A DNA stretch of 7,684 bases. Source: an uncultured Pseudomonadota bacterium (GTDB taxonomy: Bacteria > Pseudomonadota > Gammaproteobacteria > Burkholderiales > Usitatibacteraceae). Both the position numbers and the translations under genes were made by a program. The notes beneath the pieces were generated by a model, which worked only from the letters and a program-made list of their open reading frames with translations, was not told the origin of the DNA and did no database searches. The stretch is taken from contig CAMPHL010000105.1 of assembly GCA_946885905.1 (NCBI GenBank), forward strand, positions 1 to 7,684, written 5' to 3'. Within the stretch, counting starts at the first letter, position 1; the number at the start of each line of letters is the position of its first letter. Positions 1-7,523 of this stretch are shown here, piece by piece.

Positions 1-248
1 CATACGCGCTGCCGCGCGAGCTCGCACGCCGGCACGGGTTGCGGCGCTTCGGCTTCCACGGGCTCGCGCACCGGTCGATGTGGCTGCGCCTGGCGGCCTG
101 GCGCCCCGATCTTGCCGCCTCCGGCCGCGTGGTCACGTTCCAGCTCGGATCGGGATGCTCGGTCGCGGCCATCGCCGGCGGCGCGCCGCTCGACACCTCG
201 ATGGGCTTCACGCCCCTCGAGGGCCTGGTCATGGCAACCCGGGCAGGC
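1..248 (+). pseudogene. ackA: Acetate kinase middle fragment, inverted relative to its own N-terminus
   Basis: Read from base 3, this stretch encodes about 82 residues of an acetate kinase (acetate + ATP <-> acetyl phosphate + ADP). It starts at YALPRELARR, passes through the RRFGFHG active-site histidine motif and the phosphate-loop-like FQLGSGCS, and ends at DTSMGFTPLEGLVMATRAG. These are the family's central motifs in the right order and spacing. There is no start codon of its own: it directly continues the N-terminal piece encoded on the opposite strand at 657-247, with the YALPRELAR residues present in both. After base 248 the plus-strand frame stays open but encodes only the antisense of the N-terminal piece, so homology stops there. 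The remaining roughly half of the ~400-residue protein is absent from the window. Compared with classical AckA, the HLGNG motif reads QLGSG and MGTRSG reads MATRAG. The family assignment is firm; whether the inverted orientation is biological or an artefact is open. Confidence 0.85.
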
Positions 249-275
249 GTGCGAGCTCGCGCGGCAGCGCGTATG
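1..275. repeat. Inverted repeat (two 42-base arms, 191-base loop) inside ackA
   Basis: Bases 1-42 match the reverse complement of 234-275 at 40 of 42 positions (base i pairs with 276-i). The outer 30 pairs (1-30 with 246-275) are perfect. The inner 12 (31-42 with 234-245) mismatch only at 31/245 and 34/242, and homology stops at 43/233. The outer arm runs right up to the first base of the window, so its true length is unknown. The loop, 43-233, is ackA coding sequence on the plus strand. Confidence 0.9.
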
Positions 276-657
276 TCCGCGCGCTCTCGGGTAGGGCCGC
301 GAAGAACGCGCTGTCGAACACGGCAAGCTGCGGCACGCCGCCGCCGAGCACTTCCCGCGCCGCGCGAATGCCCGCGAGCGCAGGGGCGTTGTGCAGCGGC
401 GCGAGCGCCACGACCGCCGCCAGCTGCGCCTCCGCGGCCGCGTCCAGGCGGATCGTGCCGCGATGGCGCTCGCCTCCGTGGACGACGCGATGGACCGCCA
501 CCCCGATCGGCGCGCTCGCCTTCGCGACGAAGTCGCGCAACGCCGCCACGACCTCGGTCCCCTCGACGCGATGGGCCGCCATACGCTGGCGGGCAGCCGC
601 ATCGAAGAGGTCGAGCCGCACGGACGAGCTGCCGCAATTCACGGTGAGGATCGTCAT
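229..657 (-). CDS. ackA: Acetate kinase, N-terminal part, truncated at an inverted junction
   Basis: This reads as 142 codons, of which the first 137 are acetate kinase. Visible motifs are the N-terminal NCGSSS (residues 7-12), HRVVHGG (56-62, with the substrate-binding Arg57), APLHN (86-90), VFDSAF (113-118, with the catalytic Asp115) and YALP (129-132). From codon 138 the frame reads LPGLP and hits TGA at 231-229, because the sequence switches to the reverse strand of the gene's own middle portion. The ATG at 657 overlaps the stop of the upstream ATPase as ATGA and has a strong Shine-Dalgarno sequence, so the start is well supported and translation is likely coupled to the ATPase gene. AckA would make ATP from acetyl phosphate in the cytoplasm, or run in reverse. 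FDSAFF replaces the usual FDTAFH. If the junction is an artefact the true gene is probably intact; if real, this allele cannot make a working kinase. Confidence 0.85.
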   Translation of the reverse strand: MTILTVNCGSSSVRLDLFDAAARQRMAAHRVEGTEVVAALRDFVAKASAPIGVAVHRVVHGGERHRGTIRLDAAAEAQLAAVVALAPLHNAPALAGIRAAREVLGGGVPQLAVFDSAFFAALPESARTYALPRELARLPGLP

Positions 658-3497
658 CCTCGCCCCTCCCGGCGCAGCGCGCGGTCCGCGATCTTGCGCA
701 GCTCGCTCGCCCAGAGCACCGCGCTCGCCATTGCGATGCACACGATCCACTGGCCTGCGTCCATGGGGGTGGTGCCGAAGGCCGCATTCAGGAAGCTCGT
801 GTGCACGACCGCCGCCTGGGCCAGCGCGGCAAGCGCTATCGCGGCCCACAGCCAGCGGTTCGAGAACATGCCGCGGAAGGCGCTCTCGCCCTCCGAGCGC
901 GCATTCAAGGTGTTGAAGAGCTGCGCGAGCACCAGCACCGTGAAGCCCGCCGTGCGCGCGTTCTCGATGCTGCGATCGCCATGCAGGAATCCCCCCGGGA
1001 GGTACCAGTCGATCGTGAGGAGCGTCGCGAGCGCCATCACCAGCCCCGTGGCCAGTACCCCCACCCACATCCGCGCGTCGATCACGCGGTCGGTGGGCCG
1101 CCGCGGCTTGCGTGCCATCACGTCGCCCGTGGGCGGATCCATGCCCATGGCGATGGCCGGCCCCGAATCGGTCACCAGGTTGATCCAGAGGATCTGGGTG
1201 GCGAGCAGCGGCAGCACGACTCCCTCCGCGTTTTCCGCAAGGCCGATCGCCCCGGCGAAGACCACGCCCAGGAACACGGTGAGCACCTCGCCCATGTTGG
1301 ACGAGAGCAGGTAGCGCAGGAACTTGCGGATATTGGAAAAGATCGCGCGCCCCTCGCGCACGGCCTGCACGATGGTGGCGAAGTTGTCGTCCGCGAGCAC
1401 CATCCTGGCCGCCTGCCTGGCCACCTCGGTGCCCGTGATCCCCATGGCGATTCCGACGTCGGCCGACTTGAGCGCGGGAGCGTCGTTCACGCCATCGCCG
1501 GTCATGGCGACGATGTGGCCTTCGGCCTGCAGGGCGTCGACGATGCGCATCTTGTGGACAGGCGCCACGCGCGCATAAACGGAAACTCCGCGCACCGCCT
1601 CCCGAAAAGCGGCTTCGTCCATGCGGTCGAGGTCCGCGCCGGTGAGCGCCGCGGCGCCCTCCTCCACGATGCCCAGGTCGGCTGCGATGCGCGCCGCGGT
1701 GCGGGGATGATCGCCGGTGATCATGATCACCCGAATGCCGGCGCGGCGCGCCTCGGCGATGGCCACGGCCGCCTCCTCGCGCGGGGGATCGATGATGCCC
1801 ACCACTCCGGCGAAGACCAGGCCGCGCTCGAGCGCCTCGCCCGCCGTGGCGCCCTCCTCGCGACCGAGGGGGCGATAGGCGACCGCCAGGGTGCGAAGCG
1901 CCTCGCCGGCGAGCTCATCGACTTCAGCCAGGATGCGCCGGCGATGGCGCGCGTCGAGCGCCACCACAGCCTCGCCTTCGCGCACGTGCGTGCAGCGCGC
2001 GAGGATCGCGTCCGGCGCGCCCTTGGTGACGACGATGCGCTCGTCGCCGTGCTCGTGGTCCACCTCGACGGAGGACATCATCCGGCGCTCGGCCGAGAAC
2101 GGCACCTCGGCCACGCGCTCGAAGCGGCGCTCGCGGCGCTCGTGCACGCCGAGCTTGCGCTCGGCCACGAGGAAGGCGATCTCCGTAGGATCGCCGTGCG
2201 CCTCCCACTTGCCCTCGGTCTCGATGAGCCGCGCGTCGGAGGCGAGCGCGCCGCCGGAGAGCACGACGATGTGCTCGGCCAGCAGCTTGCCCTCCATCTC
2301 CGCGCCCTGTTCGGGCTGCACCGTGCCCTCGGGCGCATAGCCGACACCCGTCACGCGCGTTCCCCCCGAGGCCGTTCGCACCCGGCGGATGGTCATCTCC
2401 GAGCGGGTAAGCGTGCCGGTCTTGTCGGAGCAGATGACCGAGGCCGATCCCAGGGTCTCCACCGACGAGAGGTTCTTCACGATGGCGTTCTTGCGCGCCA
2501 TGCGCTGCACGCCCAGGGCGAGCACGAGCGACAGGATCGCGGGCAGGCCCTCCGGGACCGCCGCCACCGCGAGCGACACCCCCAGGAGGAGTACGGGGAC
2601 CACGTCGGCCGCGGTGCGGACTTCCGAGACGGCGAGCACCGTGGCCACCACCACCGCGGCGATGCCGACCACCGCAAGGCCCAGCATCCGGCCGATGCGC
2701 GCGACCTCGCGTTGCAGCGGAGTGGGTTCTTCCCGCGCGCTCTCGAGCATGCGCGCGATCGAGCCCACCTCGGTGGCGGTGCCGGTCGCCGTGACGATCG
2801 CGCGTCCGCTGCCCTGCACGACCGCCGTCCCGCTGAACACCATGTCGAGGCGGTCGGCGACCGGCAGCACCGCGGCGAGCGTGCGTGGATCCTTCAGCAC
2901 CGACTCGCTCTCCCCGGTGAGCGAGGCCTCCTGGACGCGCAGCGCCGCCGCCTCCACGAGGCGCGCATCGGCGGCCACGGCCTCGCCCTCGGCGAGCAGC
3001 AGGACGTCGCCCGGCACGAGCTGCACGCTCGGAACACGGGTGGCCGCTCCGTCCCGGAGCACGGTCGAGGCGGCCTGCGTAAGGCGCGACAGCGCGGCGA
3101 CCGCATCCTCGGCGCGCGATTCCTGGACGAAGGCGAGGATCGCGTTGGCGAGCACGATGGCGGCGATCACGAGGGCATCGAGCGGCCACCCCTGGCGGCC
3201 TTCCAGCGCCCACGCCGCGAGCGACACCACGATCGCCACCCCGAGGAGGTAGACCAGGGGATCGCGGAACTGGGCGAGAAAGCGCCGCCAGGCGGCCGGA
3301 CGCGGCGAGGCCGGAAGCTCGTTCGCACCATGCGAACGCAAGCGTCGCCGCGCTTCGGCCGACGCGAGGCCGGTACGAATATCGGTGCCCAGGATCCGCG
3401 CGAGCTCCCCGGTGGGAAGCACCGACGGATCCCCAGGCACGGCCGCGGCAACGCCGCTTACGGGCCCCGTCCCGGCTTCGCTGGTGTCCATCTCCAT
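654..3497 (-). CDS. P2-type cation (probably Ca2+) transporting ATPase
   Basis: A 947-residue inner-membrane ion pump of the SERCA/PMCA-like P2 family. In order it has a cation-ATPase N-terminal domain (about 20-75), M1-M2 (about 80-125), an actuator domain with LTGES (193-197), M3-M4 with VAAVPEGLP (311-319), and the phosphorylation loop DKTGTLT with Asp358. Then follow the nucleotide-binding KGAPD (492-496), TGD (594-596), the hinge TGDGVNDAP (666-674) and M5-M10 to the C-terminus. Ca2+-site residues are conserved: Glu316 in M4, Asn734 and Glu737 in M5, Asn772, Thr776 and Asp777 in M6. The SERCA M8 glutamate is Gln859 (AQLFNTLN), as in PMCA pumps, which suggests one ion per cycle. I chose the ATG at 3497; an in-frame GTG at 3539 and an ATG at 3491 are alternatives, and none has a clear Shine-Dalgarno sequence. 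The gene follows napC after a short gap and overlaps ackA. Ca2+ is most likely; Mn2+ or another cation is possible. Confidence 0.92.
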   Translation of the reverse strand: MEMDTSEAGTGPVSGVAAAVPGDPSVLPTGELARILGTDIRTGLASAEARRRLRSHGANELPASPRPAAWRRFLAQFRDPLVYLLGVAIVVSLAAWALEGRQGWPLDALVIAAIVLANAILAFVQESRAEDAVAALSRLTQAASTVLRDGAATRVPSVQLVPGDVLLLAEGEAVAADARLVEAAALRVQEASLTGESESVLKDPRTLAAVLPVADRLDMVFSGTAVVQGSGRAIVTATGTATEVGSIARMLESAREEPTPLQREVARIGRMLGLAVVGIAAVVVATVLAVSEVRTAADVVPVLLLGVSLAVAAVPEGLPAILSLVLALGVQRMARKNAIVKNLSSVETLGSASVICSDKTGTLTRSEMTIRRVRTASGGTRVTGVGYAPEGTVQPEQGAEMEGKLLAEHIVVLSGGALASDARLIETEGKWEAHGDPTEIAFLVAERKLGVHERRERRFERVAEVPFSAERRMMSSVEVDHEHGDERIVVTKGAPDAILARCTHVREGEAVVALDARHRRRILAEVDELAGEALRTLAVAYRPLGREEGATAGEALERGLVFAGVVGIIDPPREEAAVAIAEARRAGIRVIMITGDHPRTAARIAADLGIVEEGAAALTGADLDRMDEAAFREAVRGVSVYARVAPVHKMRIVDALQAEGHIVAMTGDGVNDAPALKSADVGIAMGITGTEVARQAARMVLADDNFATIVQAVREGRAIFSNIRKFLRYLLSSNMGEVLTVFLGVVFAGAIGLAENAEGVVLPLLATQILWINLVTDSGPAIAMGMDPPTGDVMARKPRRPTDRVIDARMWVGVLATGLVMALATLLTIDWYLPGGFLHGDRSIENARTAGFTVLVLAQLFNTLNARSEGESAFRGMFSNRWLWAAIALAALAQAAVVHTSFLNAAFGTTPMDAGQWIVCIAMASAVLWASELRKIADRALRREGRG
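665..669 (-). promoter_or_regulatory. Shine-Dalgarno of ackA
   Basis: GGAGG on the minus strand lies 7 bases before the ATG at 657, within the last codons of the ATPase gene. Together with the ATGA overlap it fixes the ackA start and suggests translational coupling. Confidence 0.7.
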
Positions 3498-3572
3498 CCG
3501 GCAGCGCCGGCGAGCCAGCGTTTCATTCCAGCCCGACACCGCCCGGCGATCGACCGCGCCCGCGCGGCTACC
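3498..3572 (-). other. Short gap between napC and the ATPase gene, no clear terminator
   Basis: Seventy-five bases separate the napC stop from the preferred ATPase start (33 if the GTG at 3539 is used). The only structure seen is a small GC hairpin, with a 5-bp CCGCG/CGCGG stem at 3554-3558 and 3563-3567. It has no T-run on the minus strand, so it does not look like an intrinsic terminator. No -35/-10 promoter could be recognised. Read-through from the nap operon is possible. Confidence 0.5.
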
Positions 3573-4196
3573 TCAATTCCCGGCTCCATCCAGCATCCCC
3601 ACCACCGGCCGCTGCGCCCCGGCCGGCAGCCGGTGTGCGATGCCCTTGTGGCAATCGATGCAGGTCTTCTCCTTGCGCGCGAGCGCGGTGGAGTGCTGCG
3701 CCGCCGCGCGCTGGCTCTGGCGCGTGAAGTCCATCGACTCGAAGTTGTGGCAGTTGCGGCACTCGAGCGAGTCGTTGGCCTTGAGCCGCGCCCATTCGTG
3801 CTGCGCGAGCTCCAGGCGCTTGGCCTCGAACTTCTCCTTGGTGCTGATCGTCCCGAAGATCTTGCCCCAGACCTCCTTTGAGGCCTGCATCTTGCGCGCG
3901 AGCTTGTCGGTCCAGTCGTGCGGCACGTGGCAATCGGGACAGGTGGCGCGCACGCCCGAACGATTGGCGTAATGGATGGTGGGCTTCAGCTCCTGGTAGA
4001 CGTTGTTGTGCATCTCGTGGCAACCCACGCAGAAGGGCTCGCGGTTGGTCATCTCCATGGCGGTGTTGAAGCCGCCCCAGAAGACGATGCCGGCGACGAA
4101 GCCGCCGATGGTGAGGAAGCCCAGGCTGTAGTGCACGCTGGGCCGGCGCACCACCCCCAGCCAGTAGCGCAGCAACCCGGCCGCACGCCGGATCAT
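3573..4196 (-). CDS. napC: NapC, membrane-anchored tetrahaem quinol dehydrogenase
   Basis: A 207-residue NapC/NirT-family cytochrome c, the usual length for NapC. One N-terminal membrane anchor (about residues 22-42) holds it in the inner membrane with the haem domain in the periplasm. Four haem-binding CxxCH motifs are visible: CVGCH (56-60), CPDCH (86-90), CRNCH (146-150) and CIDCH (179-183). NapC oxidises membrane quinol and passes electrons to NapB and then NapA. With no napG/napH in view, NapC is the only visible quinol route to the reductase here. The ATG at 4196 overlaps the napB TGA as ATGA; a longer upstream frame exists but is the shadow of napB and lacks the family's sequence. It is the last nap gene of the operon. 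NirT and NrfH relatives share the fold, but the napB neighbour makes NapC the clear choice. Confidence 0.95.
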   Translation of the reverse strand: MIRRAAGLLRYWLGVVRRPSVHYSLGFLTIGGFVAGIVFWGGFNTAMEMTNREPFCVGCHEMHNNVYQELKPTIHYANRSGVRATCPDCHVPHDWTDKLARKMQASKEVWGKIFGTISTKEKFEAKRLELAQHEWARLKANDSLECRNCHNFESMDFTRQSQRAAAQHSTALARKEKTCIDCHKGIAHRLPAGAQRPVVGMLDGAGN

Positions 4197-4714
4197 TTGG
4201 CCTCGCCCCGGCGTCCGTCGGCCCCGCCGCCCTTGGAGGGTGGCGCCGGCGCGCGCTCGCGGGCCACGTCGTAGAAGTCCACGAAAGTGTTCTTCACCGG
4301 CACGCGAGCGTCGGTCTGCATCACGTGGCAGCCGGTGCAGAAATAACGCCGCGGCGAGATCTCGCCCAGCATGTTGCCGTCGCGGTCCTGGTAGTGGGTC
4401 ACGCTCACCATCGGCGCCCCGCTCTCCTGGGTGCGCGCGCGGCCATGGCAGTCCATGCACTTGTTGAAGCGCAGGTCGACCTGGTAGTTGTCGATCTGGT
4501 GCGGGATGAGCGGCGGCTGCATCGGGTAGTTGCGCGTCTTCCTCTGGTCGTCGTTCACCACCTTCGGGAAGGGCGGGGGCACCGGCTCATCGGTGAGCGG
4601 AATGGGGCCGCGAAGCCCGTGCTGCAATCCCGGCGAGCTGGGGTTGTCGCGGGCCGTCTGCGCGACCACCGCGCCGGCTGCGACGACGAGGACGGCGGCG
4701 AGCAGGATCCTCAT
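4193..4714 (-). CDS. napB: NapB, periplasmic dihaem cytochrome c subunit of nitrate reductase
   Basis: A 173-residue small subunit of the NapAB complex, shuttling electrons from NapC to NapA in the periplasm. A Sec-type signal peptide covers about residues 1-18 (hydrophobic [15 protein letters not shown]). The mature part carries two haem sites, CMDCH (86-90) and CTGCH (126-130). His72 (IPHQID) and His107 (VTHYQD) are in the positions expected for the distal axial ligands of the family. [15 protein letters not shown] is a typical NapB signature. The last ~20 residues are a Pro/Gly/Arg-rich tail (from about APAPP at 156) that looks disordered and extends past the conserved domain. The ATG at 4714 overlaps the napA stop as ATGA, and a purine-rich stretch (GGGGGAAGG) just upstream serves as ribosome binding site. 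The gene overlaps napC at its 3' end in the same way. Confidence 0.96.
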   Translation of the reverse strand: MRILLAAVLVVAAGAVVAQTARDNPSSPGLQHGLRGPIPLTDEPVPPPFPKVVNDDQRKTRNYPMQPPLIPHQIDNYQVDLRFNKCMDCHGRARTQESGAPMVSVTHYQDRDGNMLGEISPRRYFCTGCHVMQTDARVPVKNTFVDFYDVARERAPAPPSKGGGADGRRGEAK

Positions 4715-7263
4715 GCCTTCCCCCTTTCGGTGGCGGCCACCGGAACGATCTTCACCGCGCACTTCTTGAAGTCGGTCTGGCGCGAGATGGGATCGGTCGC
4801 GTCGAGGGTCACCTTGTTGATGAGCTGCGAGGCGTCGAACCACGGCACGAACACCAGTCCCTTGGGGCACTTCACGCGCCCGCGCGTTTCCACGCGCGTG
4901 CGGCACTCGCCGCGCCGCGACACGATCTTCACCTCGGCTCCGCGCCGCAAGCCGAGCTTCTGGGCATCGTCCGGATGCATGAAGCACACGGCGTTCGGGA
5001 ACGAGCGGTGCAGCTCGGGCACCCGCGCGGTCATCGAGCCCGAGTGCCAGTGCTCGAGCACGCGCCCGGTCGAGAGCCAGAACGGGTATTCCTTGTCGGG
5101 GGACTCGGCCGCCGGCTCGTAGGGCACGGCGATGATGTTGGCGCGGTGGTCGGCGTTGCCGTAGAAATCCCAGCCGCTGCCCTTCTTCGCATACGGGTCG
5201 GTGCCTTCCTTGTAGCGCCAGCGCGTCTCCTTGCCGTCCACCACCGGCCAGCGCATCCCGCGCACCTTGTGGTACGTGTCGAAGGGCGCGAGGTCATGGC
5301 CGTGGCCGCGGCCGAACTGGGCGTACTCCTCGAAGAGGCCCTTCTGGATGTAGTAGCCGAACGCCTTGGCCTCGTGGTTCTCGTACCCGGCCTCGATCTG
5401 CGCGTTCGGGTACTTGTCGACCTGCCCGTTCCTGAACAGCAGGTCGTAGAGCGTCTTGCCCTTGTACTCGGGCTTCTTCGCGAGGAGCTCCGCCGGCCAC
5501 ACCTCGTCCACCTTGAAGCGCTTGGAGAATTCCACCAGCTGCCACAGGTCCGAGCGCGAATCGCCCGGGGCGGTCACGAGCTGGTGCCAGAAGTGCGTGC
5601 GCCGCTCGGCGTTGCCGTAGGCGCCCTCCTTCTCGACCCACATCGCGGTGGGGAGCACCAGGTCCGCGGCCTGCGCGGTGATCGTGGGATAGGCATCGGA
5701 GACCACGATGAAGTTGTCCGGGTTGCGAAAGCCCGGATACGTCTCCTCGTTCATGTTGGGGCCGGCCTGCATGTTGTTGTTGACCTGCACCCAGTACCAG
5801 TTGATCTTGCCGTCCTTGAGATGCCGGCTCTGCAGCACCGCGTGCGCGCCGGGCGTGGGCACGATGGTCCCGTCGGGCAGCTTCCAGATCTTCTCCGCGA
5901 TGGCGCGGTGCTTGGGGTCCGTGACCACGTAATCCGCGGGCAGCCGGTGCGCGAAGGTTCCGACCTCGCGCGCGGTGCCGCACGCCGAAGGCTGGCCCGT
6001 GAGCGAGAAGGGAGAGTTGCCCGGGGTGGAGATCTTCCCCGTGAGCAAGTGGATGTTGTAGACCAGGTTGTTCGCCCACACCCCGCGCGTGTGCTGGTTG
6101 AAGCCCATGGTCCAGAAGGACATCACCTTCACCTTGGGATCGGCGTAGAGCTCGGCGAGCGCCTTCAGCTTGTCCTGCGGCACGCCCGAGAGCTTCGAGA
6201 CGTACTCCGCGGTGTAGGGCTTCACGAACGCCTTGTACTGCTCGAAAGTCATGGGATCGAGGTGGGTCGCCTTGCCCGCGTTCTTGGCGTTCTTCTCCAG
6301 CGGGTGCTCGGGCCGGAGGCCATAACCGATGTCCTGCATGCCCGACTTGAAGGTGACGTGCTTGTTGACGAAGTCGCCGTTCACCTTGTTGTTGGTGATG
6401 ATGTAGTTGGCGATGTAGTTGAGGATCGCCAGGTCGGTCTGCGGGTGGAAGATGATCGGCACGTCCGCCAGGTCGTAGCAGCGGTGCTCGAAGACCGACA
6501 GCACCGCCACCTTCACGTGCGGGTTGGACAGGCGCCGGTCGGTCACGCGCGTCCAGAGGATCGGGTGCATCTCGGCCATGTTCGAGCCCCACAACACGAA
6601 GGCATCCGCGGCCTCGATGTCGTCGTAGCAGCCCATGGGCTCGTCCATCCCGAAGGTGCGCATGAAGCCCTGCACGGCGGAGGCCATGCAGTGGCGCGCG
6701 TTGGGGTCGATGTTGTTCGAGCGGAAACCGGCCTTCATGAGCTTGTTGGCGGCGTAGCCCTCCCACACCGTCCACTGCCCCGAGCCGAACATGCCGAGCC
6801 CGGTCGGGCCCTTCGCCTTGAGCACCGCCCTGGCCTTCTCGGCCATGATGTCGAAGGCCTGGTCCCAGGTGATCGGCGTGAACGTGCCTTCCTTGTGGTA
6901 CTTGCCGTCCTTCATGCGCAGCATCGGCTTGGTGAGCCGGTCCTCGCCGTACATGATCTTGGACAGGAAGTAGCCCTTCACGCAGTTCAGGCCCCGGTTC
7001 ACCTCGGCCTGCGGGTCGCCGTGCGTGGCGATCACGCGGTTGTTCTTCACCGCCACGGTCACGCCGCAGCCCGTGCCGCAGAAGCGGCAGGGCGCCTTGT
7101 GCCACTTGATGCCGGACTTCGATGCGTCCGTGACGACGTTCGAGCCCTGCGCCTGGGCCATGCCGGCCGCGGCGGCGCCCACCGACACGGCGGTGGCCCG
7201 GATGAAATCGCGGCGCGTGAGGTAGACCTGGCTTGCGGCTGCGATGGGGATGCTTTTCTTCAT
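4711..7263 (-). CDS. napA: NapA, periplasmic nitrate reductase catalytic subunit
   Basis: An 850-residue molybdoenzyme that reduces nitrate to nitrite in the periplasm with electrons from NapB. The N-terminus is a Tat signal with the twin-arginine motif TRRDFI (16-21), a moderately hydrophobic stretch and a likely AQA-type cleavage site near residue 38. The [4Fe-4S] cluster ligands are Cys59, Cys62, Cys66 and Cys94, with Lys96 just after (CVKGYF) as the conserved electron-relay lysine. Cys192 in ARHCMASAV is the expected molybdenum ligand. [14 protein letters not shown] (422-435) is a typical NapA cofactor-binding segment, and the C-terminal ~110 residues form the molybdopterin-dinucleotide-binding domain. 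Length is close to E. coli NapA (828), the excess lying partly in the signal region. The ATG at 7263 has a good AGGAG 5 bases upstream and overlaps the napD stop. Periplasmic location, the Cys ligand and napB/napC neighbours separate it from the assimilatory Nas enzymes. Confidence 0.98.
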   Translation of the reverse strand: MKKSIPIAAASQVYLTRRDFIRATAVSVGAAAAGMAQAQGSNVVTDASKSGIKWHKAPCRFCGTGCGVTVAVKNNRVIATHGDPQAEVNRGLNCVKGYFLSKIMYGEDRLTKPMLRMKDGKYHKEGTFTPITWDQAFDIMAEKARAVLKAKGPTGLGMFGSGQWTVWEGYAANKLMKAGFRSNNIDPNARHCMASAVQGFMRTFGMDEPMGCYDDIEAADAFVLWGSNMAEMHPILWTRVTDRRLSNPHVKVAVLSVFEHRCYDLADVPIIFHPQTDLAILNYIANYIITNNKVNGDFVNKHVTFKSGMQDIGYGLRPEHPLEKNAKNAGKATHLDPMTFEQYKAFVKPYTAEYVSKLSGVPQDKLKALAELYADPKVKVMSFWTMGFNQHTRGVWANNLVYNIHLLTGKISTPGNSPFSLTGQPSACGTAREVGTFAHRLPADYVVTDPKHRAIAEKIWKLPDGTIVPTPGAHAVLQSRHLKDGKINWYWVQVNNNMQAGPNMNEETYPGFRNPDNFIVVSDAYPTITAQAADLVLPTAMWVEKEGAYGNAERRTHFWHQLVTAPGDSRSDLWQLVEFSKRFKVDEVWPAELLAKKPEYKGKTLYDLLFRNGQVDKYPNAQIEAGYENHEAKAFGYYIQKGLFEEYAQFGRGHGHDLAPFDTYHKVRGMRWPVVDGKETRWRYKEGTDPYAKKGSGWDFYGNADHRANIIAVPYEPAAESPDKEYPFWLSTGRVLEHWHSGSMTARVPELHRSFPNAVCFMHPDDAQKLGLRRGAEVKIVSRRGECRTRVETRGRVKCPKGLVFVPWFDASQLINKVTLDATDPISRQTDFKKCAVKIVPVAATERGKA

Positions 7264-7523
7264 GGGGACTCCTGCATTTCGGCTTCGGATTCGGCGTGCT
7301 GGTAGGCGAGGTGCACGGCGAGGACGCCTTCGAGACCGCGGATGGCCTCCATCGCGTCGAGCACCCGCCCGGACGTCGTCGCCTCGACCAGGACGACCAG
7401 CCGGCCACGATCGTCGCGCCGGGCCACCTCGGCGATGCCGGTCGCGGCGATCGCGCGCTCGATGGCATCGGCGGCCTCGGGCCTTGCGTACGCGACGAAG
7501 CTCGCGATGTGGACTTCGCTCAT
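7260..7523 (-). CDS. napD: NapD, chaperone for NapA maturation
   Basis: An 87-residue cytoplasmic protein of the NapD family, which binds the NapA twin-arginine signal peptide and holds back export until the molybdenum cofactor is inserted. The sequence shows the family pattern: [12 protein letters not shown] at the start, a central [12 protein letters not shown] strand segment, and [18 protein letters not shown] near the end, consistent with a small ferredoxin-like fold. No signal peptide or membrane segment is seen, as expected. The ATG at 7523 overlaps the napE stop (ATGA), and the TGA at 7262-7260 overlaps the napA start. No convincing Shine-Dalgarno sequence precedes it (the upstream bases are pyrimidine-rich, CCCCCGACCTC), so translation probably depends on ribosomes finishing napE. 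Its position directly before napA, its client, is the standard arrangement. Confidence 0.94.
   Translation of the reverse strand: MSEVHIASFVAYARPEAADAIERAIAATGIAEVARRDDRGRLVVLVEATTSGRVLDAMEAIRGLEGVLAVHLAYQHAESEAEMQESP
7269..7273 (-). promoter_or_regulatory. Shine-Dalgarno of napA
   Basis: AGGAG on the minus strand lies 5 bases before the napA ATG, inside the last codons of napD. It supports the 7263 start and could raise NapA output relative to the coupled small genes. Confidence 0.7.

Noticed and set aside
1..275. Phase-variable invertible switch within ackA as the preferred explanation
   Set aside because: No recombinase gene or recombination-site motif is visible, one arm is cut by the window edge, and the asymmetric mismatches fit one-off snap-back copying better than repeated site-specific inversion. 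Kept only as an alternative.
658..1068. Upstream extension of the acetate kinase frame to an earlier start at 1068
   Set aside because: The extra 137 residues are out-of-frame ATPase coding sequence with no family match; the ATG at 657 has a Shine-Dalgarno sequence, the ATGA overlap and the conserved MTILTVNCGSSS N-terminus.
3554..3567. GC hairpin after napC as a terminator
   Set aside because: The stem is only 5 bp with no following T-run on the minus strand; short GC palindromes are expected by chance at this base composition.
801..3881. A 1026-codon plus-strand open frame opposite the ATPase gene and napC
   Set aside because: It lies antisense to a clearly real ATPase and into napC, and its His/Arg/Gly-rich sequence resembles no family. 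It is the usual high-GC shadow where G/C-ending third positions suppress stops on the opposite strand.
4975..7305. A 776-codon plus-strand open frame opposite napA
   Set aside because: Antisense to napA, rich in Val/Arg/His/Leu with no domain or signal; a codon-bias shadow.
5294..7468. A 724-codon minus-strand frame overlapping napA and napD in another frame
   Set aside because: It runs out of frame across two well-identified genes and its composition (Arg/His/Gly/Gln-rich) is that of a frame-shifted shadow.
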